Assembly (NCBI GenBank): GCA_041738875.1 | Contig: JBGSOW010000025.1 | Coordinates: forward strand, 1 to 15,333 | Origin: JBGSOW01 sp041738875 | Lineage (GTDB): Bacteria; Patescibacteriota; Dojkabacteria; CALFHW01 | Reading direction: 5' to 3' | DNA length: 15,333 nucleotides | Shown: one piece after another, positions 1-6,503 of the stretch | Position numbering within the stretch: position 1 is the first letter of the stretch | Layout: each line of letters starts with the position of its first letter | Notes under the pieces: generated by a model | The model's input: only the letters and a program-made list of their open reading frames with translations | Told to the model about the DNA's origin: nothing | Database searches by the model: none | Made by a program: the position numbers and the translations under genes

Positions 1-1
1 G

Positions 2-115
2 AGCACACAAATACTGACCGCAGGTGTAATAGGCTTCGTATTAATCGCCCTGGCACCATTAATCGTCAACCTTCTCGGCACTTTCTTAGGTTTGGGTAAT
101 TTAATTACGCCATAA
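2..115 (+). CDS. Partial C-terminus of a type IV secretion pilin-like membrane protein
   Basis: The frame beginning at base 2 is open to a TAA at 113-115 and gives 37 residues, so the 5' end lies outside the window. The visible part is one hydrophobic helix (a GVIGFVLIALAPLIVNLL stretch) followed by a short Gly-rich tail ending LGNLITP. It matches the second transmembrane segment of the two-helix pilin-like proteins that follow and ends one base before the next ATG. I infer it is the first visible member of the tandem pilin array. The evidence is position plus hydrophobic pattern; no diagnostic motif remains, so an unrelated small membrane protein is possible. Confidence 0.6.
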   Translation, partial: STQILTAGVIGFVLIALAPLIVNLLGTFLGLGNLITP

Positions 116-116
116 A

Positions 117-881
117 ATGAACTTGCGCATTACTTCAATTCTCAGCAAAATCCTTCTTGTAATAGGTCTTATATTTATGCAGATTAGCGCAATAAATGCT
201 TTGACTATAAGTGAATACTACCGAGAATGCGAGAGACGGAATTTATTGGTAGATGGATGTGATTGCAATTGTCGTGAATTATATGATGAAATATCTCCAG
301 GTCAGATTCTTTTCGTCGGGGAAATATGTAAAATAGATGATTCTAGTTTTTTATGTGAAGAGTTAACTTTTACGAAACTTCTGGCAGATCCATATTCGTT
401 TTATACTGCTACTAATACAAGTAATATTGATGGAGACATAGGCATAGTTCAAGATACAGATTTCTTTGGAACAGTCTCTACTCTTGCAAATACCACAAAC
501 GGCGTCATCATGGTCGGGCCGGATGGTAATATCAATGTCGCTGCGACTACGACGAGGGTATTTTTCTTTATTTTCCTAATATTGGTCATCCTGTCCTTGA
601 TCATGGGACTTGTGGGAGGCTATAACATAATTACTGCTGGTGCGGATGATGAAAAAGTAAAAACCGGGAGTAGCTATTTCCGCAATGCTGTAATTGGCCT
701 TGCGATATCATTTCTTGGAATAGTGATAGTCACTGTGGTAGCTACTGCGACGAACTTCAGCACTCAGCAACAGATAGATACAATTATTCGAAATAACCCC
801 AATGTCTCAAACCCACAAAGCATTGACGAGTTGAATTGCCTACTCTTTGGCACGCCACCACCGGGAGGCACTTGCCCATAA
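117..881 (+). CDS. Secreted/membrane type IV secretion pilin-like protein with signal peptide and Cys-rich N-domain
   Basis: 254 residues. A typical signal peptide covers residues 1-28 (basic start, hydrophobic core, possible cleavage after SAINA). An extracytoplasmic N-domain of about 115 residues contains six cysteines (38, 48, 50, 52, 71, 80; note CDCNC at 48-52), suggesting disulphides or metal binding. Two hydrophobic helices follow at about 148-172 and 191-212, separated by a short charged loop (GADDEKVKTGSSYFRN). This TM-loop-TM pattern is that of the VirB2-like T4SS pilin family of CPR bacteria. The tail is Pro/Gly-rich with two cysteines (241, 253). It is the only complete member of the array with a cleavable-looking signal peptide and a long N-domain, so it may be a specialised tip or adaptor subunit (inference). 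No Shine-Dalgarno is visible; the ATG sits one base after the upstream stop. Confidence 0.75.
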   Translation: MNLRITSILSKILLVIGLIFMQISAINALTISEYYRECERRNLLVDGCDCNCRELYDEISPGQILFVGEICKIDDSSFLCEELTFTKLLADPYSFYTATNTSNIDGDIGIVQDTDFFGTVSTLANTTNGVIMVGPDGNINVAATTTRVFFFIFLILVILSLIMGLVGGYNIITAGADDEKVKTGSSYFRNAVIGLAISFLGIVIVTVVATATNFSTQQQIDTIIRNNPNVSNPQSIDELNCLLFGTPPPGGTCP

Positions 882-921
882 GCTGGCGTCTGTTTAGTTG
901 CATGAATTATATAAATTAAAT

Positions 922-930
922 TGTTACAAT
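922..930 (+). promoter_or_regulatory. Extended -10 promoter element immediately before the 937 gene
   Basis: TGTTACAAT reads as an extended -10 (TGn + TACAAT at 925-930), and the ATG follows after only six bases, so transcription would start at or next to the start codon. The -10 sits inside a 13-base perfect inverted repeat (AATTGT-T-ACAATT, 919-931) that could be an operator or chance in AT-rich DNA. No convincing -35 is seen at normal spacing. Confidence 0.45.
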
Positions 931-936
931 TAATTA

Positions 937-1500
937 ATGATTAATTTAGGAACACTATTCGGAGCAGATCCAGGAAGTCCAAATAGCAACCCCTTCGGGC
1001 TTATCGAGCTTTCAGGTGTATGCACAGAGGCGACAATCATAATCCTGTCGAGGAACTTGATCTTACTAATAATCTTCGCACTCCTCATAATTGCAATAGT
1101 AATGATTCTGCTAAATGGCGGGAAAATCGTATCTTCATTTGGTAATGCAGATAAAGCAGGGGAGGGGTTTACGGGAATCCGCAACGCACTAGTCGGCCTA
1201 TTTCTCGCATTTATTGTTTTTATTGTCGTATATATAATTTCAGGTATTTTCTGGCCTAACGCTGCCAGAATTAACGAAACAGTATGTAACGCAACAGGTG
1301 TGCGGGCGATTATAATTACAGGTTGCACAGGATACCCAAACGGTTTTCCTGCAAGATATGCTTGCGTGAATGGAGGTGCGACATTGAATGGTGTTCGGGT
1401 GACTTCACCATCTAATAATTGTGGAATTGCAGAAGGTATAATAGAGAGCAGAGGAGGAGTCTATAATGCACCTGATCCTTCATTTTGTGCTAATCTATAA
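937..1500 (+). CDS. Type IV secretion pilin-like membrane protein with Cys-rich C-terminal domain
   Basis: 187 residues. A short N-terminal segment (Cys29) precedes TM1 at about 37-60. Then comes the family loop (GGKIVSSFGNADKAGEGFTG, 61-80) and TM2 at about 84-105. The remaining 80 residues are Gly/Asn-rich with five cysteines (117, 130, 143, 162, 184) and should face outward. There is no cleavable signal peptide; TM1 may act as the anchor, as in VirB2/TrbC-like pilins. The gene has its own promoter-like sequence just upstream and ends two bases before the next ATG, so it probably leads the rest of the array. Assignment to the pilin family rests on the TM-loop-TM layout and the tandem context. 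The polymer it forms and its secretion apparatus are not visible here. Confidence 0.7.
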   Translation: MINLGTLFGADPGSPNSNPFGLIELSGVCTEATIIILSRNLILLIIFALLIIAIVMILLNGGKIVSSFGNADKAGEGFTGIRNALVGLFLAFIVFIVVYIISGIFWPNAARINETVCNATGVRAIIITGCTGYPNGFPARYACVNGGATLNGVRVTSPSNNCGIAEGIIESRGGVYNAPDPSFCANL

Positions 1501-1502
1501 AT

Positions 1503-1898
1503 ATGCAAGGATTTATTAGAGAAATACTCACCGGAATTATCAATCTAGACGTGATACCAACCGGCCCGCCAGGAACGACGACTAGATTTTTTCTTAATCT
1601 ACTTACGAATGGGTTGATTCTTTTGTTTGTATCGATAATTTTAATTGCGATAGTGTATGCAGCTCTCGCAGGATTGAAATATATTCGTTCTCAAGGTGAA
1701 ACAGAAAAAGTTGAGGAGGCGCAAAATGCATTAAAATCTATTTTCATAGGAGTTGCTTCTGTTTTTGTAGGAGTTATCGTGGTTGCTTTGATAGCAGGTA
1801 TATTCACGGATCAAAGCTCATTACAGGTAAGGGAATCTCTATGCGTATTCCTAGAACCAACGACACCGACAGCGGCATGTGTTGCAGGGAGCAACTAG
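1503..1898 (+). CDS. Type IV secretion pilin-like protein, short form
   Basis: 131 residues, the most compact and most typical member of the array. TM1 is at about 34-58. The loop GLKYIRSQGETEKVEEAQNA (57-76) is the clearest family signature: a Gly/aromatic turn, an 'SQGE' segment, then an amphipathic charged helix. TM2 is at about 79-101, followed by a 30-residue tail with two cysteines (114, 126). The fold fits VirB2-like pilin subunits, which sit in the membrane as helical hairpins before assembly. The gene starts two bases after the previous stop with no Shine-Dalgarno, which suggests coupling to upstream translation. The loop and TM2 are visibly similar to the next gene (EKVEEA..A.K...IGV shared), so these two are probably recent paralogues. 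Confidence 0.75.
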   Translation: MQGFIREILTGIINLDVIPTGPPGTTTRFFLNLLTNGLILLFVSIILIAIVYAALAGLKYIRSQGETEKVEEAQNALKSIFIGVASVFVGVIVVALIAGIFTDQSSLQVRESLCVFLEPTTPTAACVAGSN

Positions 1899-1900
1899 AT

Positions 1901-1924
1901 GTTATATCTTATATGTAAGATAAC
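1901..1924 (+). other. Intergenic hairpin between two pilin genes
   Basis: GTTAT/ATAAC (5 bp) and CTTA/TAAG (4 bp) form a stem with a two-base AT bulge and a TATG loop, starting two bases after the 1898 stop. TTAATTTAAT follows. It could be a weak attenuator, an mRNA 3'-end stabiliser or an RNase site separating pilin messages. The stem is AT-rich and lacks a proper T-run, so I do not call it a terminator. Confidence 0.3.
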
Positions 1925-1945
1925 TTAATTTAATACAAATATAAA

Positions 1946-2497
1946 ATGAACATACTAGAGCTTTTAGGTTTAGGATTTGTAAATCCTGCAAGTGGTGAAG
2001 CTTCGACAAACGCGCAACTTATAATCTCTCTCATTCGAAATGGAATAATTCTATTATTCACTGGTGTAATTATAATTGCGATTGTCTATTCAGCACTCTC
2101 TGGTTTTAAATTTATCCAGTCAAATGGAGCAAGTGAAAAGGTAGAAGAAGCGAAAGAAGCTATCAAATATACTTTAATCGGAGTAGGTGTAGCATTTATT
2201 GGTGTGGTTGGAGTTGTTTTGATCTCAAGTATATTCTCTCCAAATACTTCAGGAGAATTATCACTTAGATGCTTCTTAGGAGATACAAATGTATGTAATG
2301 TTTCTGTTAATAGAGTAGATAATGCTAATATTGCCTGTAATGCTGCAGCTACAGGTACAGTTGAAATTACTGGCGAAAGTAGTTGTAGAGACAGAGATGG
2401 TGGTATCTATATAATATGTAAACCTACCGATGCTTCTACGCAAATTAGGTCTGAACAAAATCTAAAATGTAGTGACTTTGGATTACAATCACCTTGA
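1946..2497 (+). CDS. Type IV secretion pilin-like protein with Cys-rich C-terminal domain
   Basis: 183 residues. TM1 is at about 32-54, then a loop (GFKFIQSNGASEKVEEAKEA, 53-72) closely matching that of the 1503 gene, and TM2 at about 76-96. The C-terminal 85 residues are polar and contain six cysteines (109, 117, 131, 147, 158, 174), which suggests a disulphide-stabilised exposed domain. No cleavable signal peptide is seen. The start at 1946 is preceded by TACAAA six bases upstream, a weak -10 that may give a leaderless message; no Shine-Dalgarno is present. With the 1503 product it likely arose by duplication followed by gain or loss of the tail domain (inference). Confidence 0.75.
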   Translation: MNILELLGLGFVNPASGEASTNAQLIISLIRNGIILLFTGVIIIAIVYSALSGFKFIQSNGASEKVEEAKEAIKYTLIGVGVAFIGVVGVVLISSIFSPNTSGELSLRCFLGDTNVCNVSVNRVDNANIACNAAATGTVEITGESSCRDRDGGIYIICKPTDASTQIRSEQNLKCSDFGLQSP

Positions 2498-2584
2498 TTT
2501 GTTTATAGTAAATAATTGGCTTGAGCGTGGGTTAGCTATATTGCGTTATCTAAACTTAGTAAAAGATTAGACGTTTTTTGAGAT

Positions 2585-3058
2585 ATGACACCGCCTCCAC
2601 CACCAACGATAGCTGATTTTAGTACCCAGTTGGTTCGGCTTGTGGATGTGGCTTATGGTTTGGGAGGGATTTTCTTTTTAATTCTATTTTTTGTTATTGG
2701 TGGAATTTGGATGACCTCCAGAGGAAGCGAAGACGTGCTTACTGAAACAAAAAAAAGGTTAACTTATTGGTTCGCAGGTTTCTTCTTATACTTTTTGTCG
2801 GCGACTTTGATTATATTCAGTTACGATCTTTTCGGTGTGCGCAATTGTCTCGGTGAAAGGCCGACACCTGCGGTGAATATTCTACAAGAGAGAGCTTGTC
2901 CTAGGTATCGGGTGTTAGTTCCTGGCGCAGGTAATACATGTAATACTGGAGAAAGTATGCGCAGGTGTTTAAATCCAAGGGATAATTCACTTGTTGTTAT
3001 TTGTTACGCTGATTCAGCCCCAGTAACTTCTTGTGATCAGATCGGCTTATCTCAATGA
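2585..3058 (+). CDS. Divergent pilin-like two-TM membrane protein, last of the array
   Basis: 157 residues beginning with a Pro-rich tip (MTPPPPPT). TM1 is at about 25-44, then a charged loop with a TSRGSEDVLTETKKRLTYW stretch, and TM2 at about 61-80. The 75-residue tail has five or six cysteines and many Pro/Asn. The topology and the 'GxE/D..' loop followed by an amphipathic Lys-rich helix fit the same pilin family, but TM1, TM2 and loop diverge strongly from the others. It is separated by an 87-base gap with no clear promoter or ribosome site; a short TCTAA/TTAGA repeat and six Ts at 2549-2579 precede it and may be a poor terminator. It could be a minor pilin or another T4SS-linked membrane component. 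Confidence 0.6.
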   Translation: MTPPPPPTIADFSTQLVRLVDVAYGLGGIFFLILFFVIGGIWMTSRGSEDVLTETKKRLTYWFAGFFLYFLSATLIIFSYDLFGVRNCLGERPTPAVNILQERACPRYRVLVPGAGNTCNTGESMRRCLNPRDNSLVVICYADSAPVTSCDQIGLSQ

Positions 3059-3084
3059 TTTAAGAAAAATTTAGGAATTCAGGC

Positions 3085-3090
3085 TATACT
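3085..3090 (+). promoter_or_regulatory. -10 element, probable leaderless start of the sbcD-like gene
   Basis: TATACT (5/6 to TATAAT) lies five bases before the ATG at 3096, with no Shine-Dalgarno between. The start point of transcription would fall on or beside the ATG. No good -35 is visible. Confidence 0.5.
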
Positions 3091-3095
3091 AGATT

Positions 3096-4298
3096 ATGGA
3101 ATTAAAGATTGCCCACATATCTGATATACATTTAGGCTCCAAATTTTTGTTTCTTGGTGAAAAGGCAAATGAGCATCGAGAGAGGATTTGGCAGACATTA
3201 AAAAAAAGCCTTGCTGACGCGGTTGCTAGAAATTGTAAGCTTGTAGTTATCACAGGAGATATTTTTGATTATCCAAACCCAGGCGCGAAAGATAAAGAAA
3301 GATTAGAAGGGTTATTTAGTGAAGTAGTGGATAAAGGGATTCGTGTAGTAATTTTACCTGGAAATCATGATTTACTGGGGGACGGTTCAGTTTGGGGTAA
3401 TTGGAAACAGAGTGGAGTGCACGTCTGCGGACAGAAGAATGGAGTAAAAGGTGAAGCAAATGTTGATGGAGGTACTAATCGTAACGCAGCTAGCGCGTCT
3501 GTTTTCGATTTTGTCGAATATGAAGATTTAGGTGTGCAGATTTGGGCTTCGGCGGTGACTGCCAAAAAATCTTCGCTACCTGATTTAGAGGCGCTTGCTA
3601 GGGAAATCAAACAGCACAAATCTGCACATGAAGGAAAGCAGGATCTTGCTCGAATCGTATTGCTGCACTCGCCACTAGATATAAATATAAATTCCGGCAA
3701 GGGACAAGTAAATATTACAAAAGATTCCCTCGCAAAACTTGAGGCCGACTACATAGCTCTAGGCGATTGGCATTCCACGATGGATGTTGGCGGAGAGCAG
3801 TTTACAGCTTGGTATGCAGGTTCGCCTGAGATACTAAGTCTAAGCGAAAAAGATAGCGGTAACTATTTGATCATCAATTTAATTTCGGAGAGCGATAAAT
3901 TCAAAGCGAGAGTTGAGAAAGTGCGCATCTCAGAACTTCAGCTTCATAGAAAACAAGCAGATTTAAGCCTCATAAAACTAACAGAACTAACTCGCGAGCT
4001 AGAAAGTTTACGTAGTCCAAACAATATAGTTAATCTAGTTTTAAGAGGTGAAATCGAACCAGGAAATACACTAGACACAGATGAAATCGAAAGCAGATTT
4101 TCTGCGGAATTTTACTATTTAAGAGTGCGTGATATGACCAAAATAGAAGCAGGTCTAAGTGATACTGAGAATTTACCAAAAGGATCGATACAGTCGGAAT
4201 TCGTTAGATTAATCAAAAAAAGGCAAGATTCAGGTGAAATAACCGAGGAAGTAGCAGGAATGGCTTTAAAAATCGGGTTAAGTATGTTCAATAAATAA
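3096..4298 (+). CDS. sbcD: SbcD/YhaO-type metallophosphoesterase (DNA repair nuclease subunit)
   Basis: 400 residues. All calcineurin-like phosphoesterase motifs are present: SDIHLG with D10 and H12, GDIFD with D55, GNHD at 89-92, HSP with H201, and GDWH at 223-226. These residues bind two metal ions in Mre11/SbcD nucleases, which process DNA ends and hairpins together with a Rad50/SbcC-like ATPase. The last motif reads GDWH rather than the GHIH of E. coli SbcD; related forms occur in COG0420 proteins. A capping region follows to about residue 300, and the helical C-terminus (330-400) probably contacts the ATPase. The ATPase gene starts four bases after the stop, so they form one operon. An sbcD label is used for the family; orthology to Bacillus YhaO may be closer, given the partner. 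Confidence 0.88.
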   Translation: MELKIAHISDIHLGSKFLFLGEKANEHRERIWQTLKKSLADAVARNCKLVVITGDIFDYPNPGAKDKERLEGLFSEVVDKGIRVVILPGNHDLLGDGSVWGNWKQSGVHVCGQKNGVKGEANVDGGTNRNAASASVFDFVEYEDLGVQIWASAVTAKKSSLPDLEALAREIKQHKSAHEGKQDLARIVLLHSPLDININSGKGQVNITKDSLAKLEADYIALGDWHSTMDVGGEQFTAWYAGSPEILSLSEKDSGNYLIINLISESDKFKARVEKVRISELQLHRKQADLSLIKLTELTRELESLRSPNNIVNLVLRGEIEPGNTLDTDEIESRFSAEFYYLRVRDMTKIEAGLSDTENLPKGSIQSEFVRLIKKRQDSGEITEEVAGMALKIGLSMFNK

Positions 4299-4302
4299 TG
4301 AA

Positions 4303-6483
4303 ATGCTGAATAAACTCACACTAAAAAATTTCAAAAAATTCACAAATAGAGAAATAGTTTTTTCGCCAGGTTTGAACGTTGTCATAGGAAAAAACGAAGC
4401 AGGGAAATCGACCATAATGCAGGCGCTTTTGGCAGTCCTATATACAGACGCCACAACCAAATCCAGCCAGTTTTTCAAAATGTTTTCTAATTGGAAAAAT
4501 AGAGAAGGAAGTAGCAATATCTATATCGAAGCCAACTTTTCGAAAGACACATCCAGATATACATTGGTGCGCGATTATGAGAATAAAGAACAGAGTTTGT
4601 TAAACCATTCGGCAGGCAAAAAAATCGAAGACCCAACTCAAATCGCGCAGGCAATTTTTTCTGAAATCAAAATACCAACACAGAAAATATTCGAATCAAC
4701 TTCATTTGTAAGACAAAGCGAAATAACTGCGATCCAGTTTAGTGAAGATATGCGCGTTGCTTTACAAAGATTGGCAAGCTTTTCTGGCGCCGATACGAAT
4801 TTAGAAAATGGCCTTAAAGAATTAGAAAAAGAGGCCTCGGGTCTCGCTTTGGGGTTGAAGAGGCCAGTTAAAAATCCAGGAATAATTGCAACGCTTACAA
4901 AAAGAGTTAGCGAACTTGAAGCAGAATACCTAAAAAAATCAATGGAGCTAGAGGAATTAAATAAAACTAAAAACAAAGGCGATGAAGCAGGTAAAAGTTT
5001 AGTAGAAGTTAGACAAAAAAAGGCAAATGTCGAAAAAAAAATAGAAAATTACAACTCATTTGGAACTTATCACAAAGAATTAGTTTCGATTGAAGAGCAG
5101 CTGGGTAGAATTAGTGAGCAAATAGCATCAATCAGTAATCTAAAAGTTAAAGCAGACCAACTGCGGGCTGCGATGAATGCAATTAAACCAAAATCTTCTT
5201 TGGATATGAATCAGGCGTCGGAAGAACTGACAAAACTATCGCAAGAAATAAAAGTAGTTGCGGAATTGCGTGAGGAGCAGATGAAAGAGGCGGAGAAATT
5301 AGCTAGTGACGCAAGTGGAGCATATAGAAAAAGGTCGGAAAATAGCGAATCCGCCTCAATTATTTCAACTACGGGGCTAGTGGTAATGATTTCGGGATTC
5401 GCTTTAATTGGTCTGGGAGTGCTAACAGAGTTACTTGTTCTAAGTATTTTGGGTATAGGGCTTGTTGGTATTAGTGTGGTTTTGGTAATAGTTGCGATTG
5501 TACGCAAAAACGCTCGTGCTGAGGACAATGTTGTAAAAGCTGATCCAAAAAAAGACTCAATACAATCGCAACTCACAAACCTCGATAAAAGAGCGCGTGA
5601 GGTTCAAGAGAGACAGAAAATGATACTAGCCGAATTCCAGCTCACATCGCCCGAGGATTTCTTCATAAGAAAAGCCAAGCTCGCAACGATTTCAGAAGAA
5701 TTAGAAAGAACTGAATCGCAGATTGCGGGACGACTAGGTAATGAAAACTTGGAAGCGATAAACCAAAGGCAAAACGCGCTTTTCAAACAGAAAGCAGAAC
5801 TCGAGCAAAGTAAATTAACTCCCGAGGTACTCGCTGCAAACCTTTCAACTAGCGAATATTTAAACGTCAGGAGGGAATTGGATATGCTGACGATCGAATT
5901 AAAGAGATTGGAGAGGGACGCGATAAGTAGTGAGGTACGCACGGGAGACGCAACATTAACTCCTGAAATGCTAGTCAAACTAGAAGAGGAGGTTGCATTT
6001 ACGCGGAGCAAATTGGCAGCTGTAGAAAAGAAATATGCGGCGCTAGAGGCAGTGGTTCTAGGAATGAGAGAGGTATTGAAAAAGACAGGCGGGAATTTCA
6101 GTAAAATTTTAGCGAGCGAGATTGAGAAATATTTGCCTAAACTTACGCAGGGCAGGTATAGCGACTTAAGGATGACATCAGAATATGACATCGAAGTATT
6201 CGCAACAGAAATCAACGATTGGATCAAACCTTTAGGGCAACTTTCTCTGGGAACGGTTGACCAGATTTATATTCTCGCTCGTATATGTATAGCACGAATT
6301 CTAGCGGGAGGTAGACTGGATTATCTCTTTTTGGACGATCCGTTTGTAACTTTCGATAGTCAAAGGAGAGACGCGATGAAAGAAATTTTATTGGATTTCG
6401 CAAAAGATACACAAATTTTCTTATTCACGCACTCTGAAAGCTATGCGGATTGGGGTGAATTAATAAAGATTGACGATAACTGA
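4303..6483 (+). CDS. YhaN/SbcC-like coiled-coil AAA ATPase with internal membrane hairpin
   Basis: 726 residues. Walker A is GKNEAGKST (29-37), after an LKNFKKF strand typical of RecF/SMC-like ATPases. Charged coiled coils cover about 195-345 and 415-590. Between them, at 352-374 and 376-400, are two hydrophobic segments that read as a transmembrane hairpin. The C-terminal half-site has the signature LSLGT (647-651), Walker B LFLDDP (675-680), D-loop FDSQRR (684-689) and switch His710. The LDDPF form and the mid-protein TM pair are features of YhaN (AAA_27) rather than E. coli SbcC. There is one cysteine (662), so no CxxC zinc hook. It is shorter than SbcC or Bacillus YhaN. It should pair with the upstream nuclease as a membrane-tethered DNA-end processing complex (inference). 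An ATG at 4298 gives only three codons, so 4303 is the start. Confidence 0.87.
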   Translation: MLNKLTLKNFKKFTNREIVFSPGLNVVIGKNEAGKSTIMQALLAVLYTDATTKSSQFFKMFSNWKNREGSSNIYIEANFSKDTSRYTLVRDYENKEQSLLNHSAGKKIEDPTQIAQAIFSEIKIPTQKIFESTSFVRQSEITAIQFSEDMRVALQRLASFSGADTNLENGLKELEKEASGLALGLKRPVKNPGIIATLTKRVSELEAEYLKKSMELEELNKTKNKGDEAGKSLVEVRQKKANVEKKIENYNSFGTYHKELVSIEEQLGRISEQIASISNLKVKADQLRAAMNAIKPKSSLDMNQASEELTKLSQEIKVVAELREEQMKEAEKLASDASGAYRKRSENSESASIISTTGLVVMISGFALIGLGVLTELLVLSILGIGLVGISVVLVIVAIVRKNARAEDNVVKADPKKDSIQSQLTNLDKRAREVQERQKMILAEFQLTSPEDFFIRKAKLATISEELERTESQIAGRLGNENLEAINQRQNALFKQKAELEQSKLTPEVLAANLSTSEYLNVRRELDMLTIELKRLERDAISSEVRTGDATLTPEMLVKLEEEVAFTRSKLAAVEKKYAALEAVVLGMREVLKKTGGNFSKILASEIEKYLPKLTQGRYSDLRMTSEYDIEVFATEINDWIKPLGQLSLGTVDQIYILARICIARILAGGRLDYLFLDDPFVTFDSQRRDAMKEILLDFAKDTQIFLFTHSESYADWGELIKIDDN

Positions 6484-6498
6484 TAACTGATTGATAAT
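6470..6498 (+). promoter_or_regulatory. Promoter of the SpoIID/LytB gene inside the end of the ATPase gene
   Basis: TTGACG (6470-6475), a 17-base spacer and GATAAT (6493-6498) make one of the best sigma-70-type promoters in the window. The ATG at 6504 follows the -10 by five bases, predicting a leaderless mRNA. The -35 lies in the last codons of the upstream ATPase gene. Confidence 0.65.
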
Positions 6499-6503
6499 AA
6501 ATT

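Noticed and set aside
4298..4309. ATG at 4298 overlapping the nuclease gene stop as the start of the ATPase gene
   Set aside because: It reads Met-Lys-Cys-stop; the ATG at 4303 opens the conserved frame.
5604..6227. Long antisense open frame of about 207 codons opposite the YhaN-like gene
   Set aside because: Ser/Leu-rich composition is what the reverse of Glu/Lys/Ala-rich coiled-coil codons gives; the sense gene has clear family motifs.
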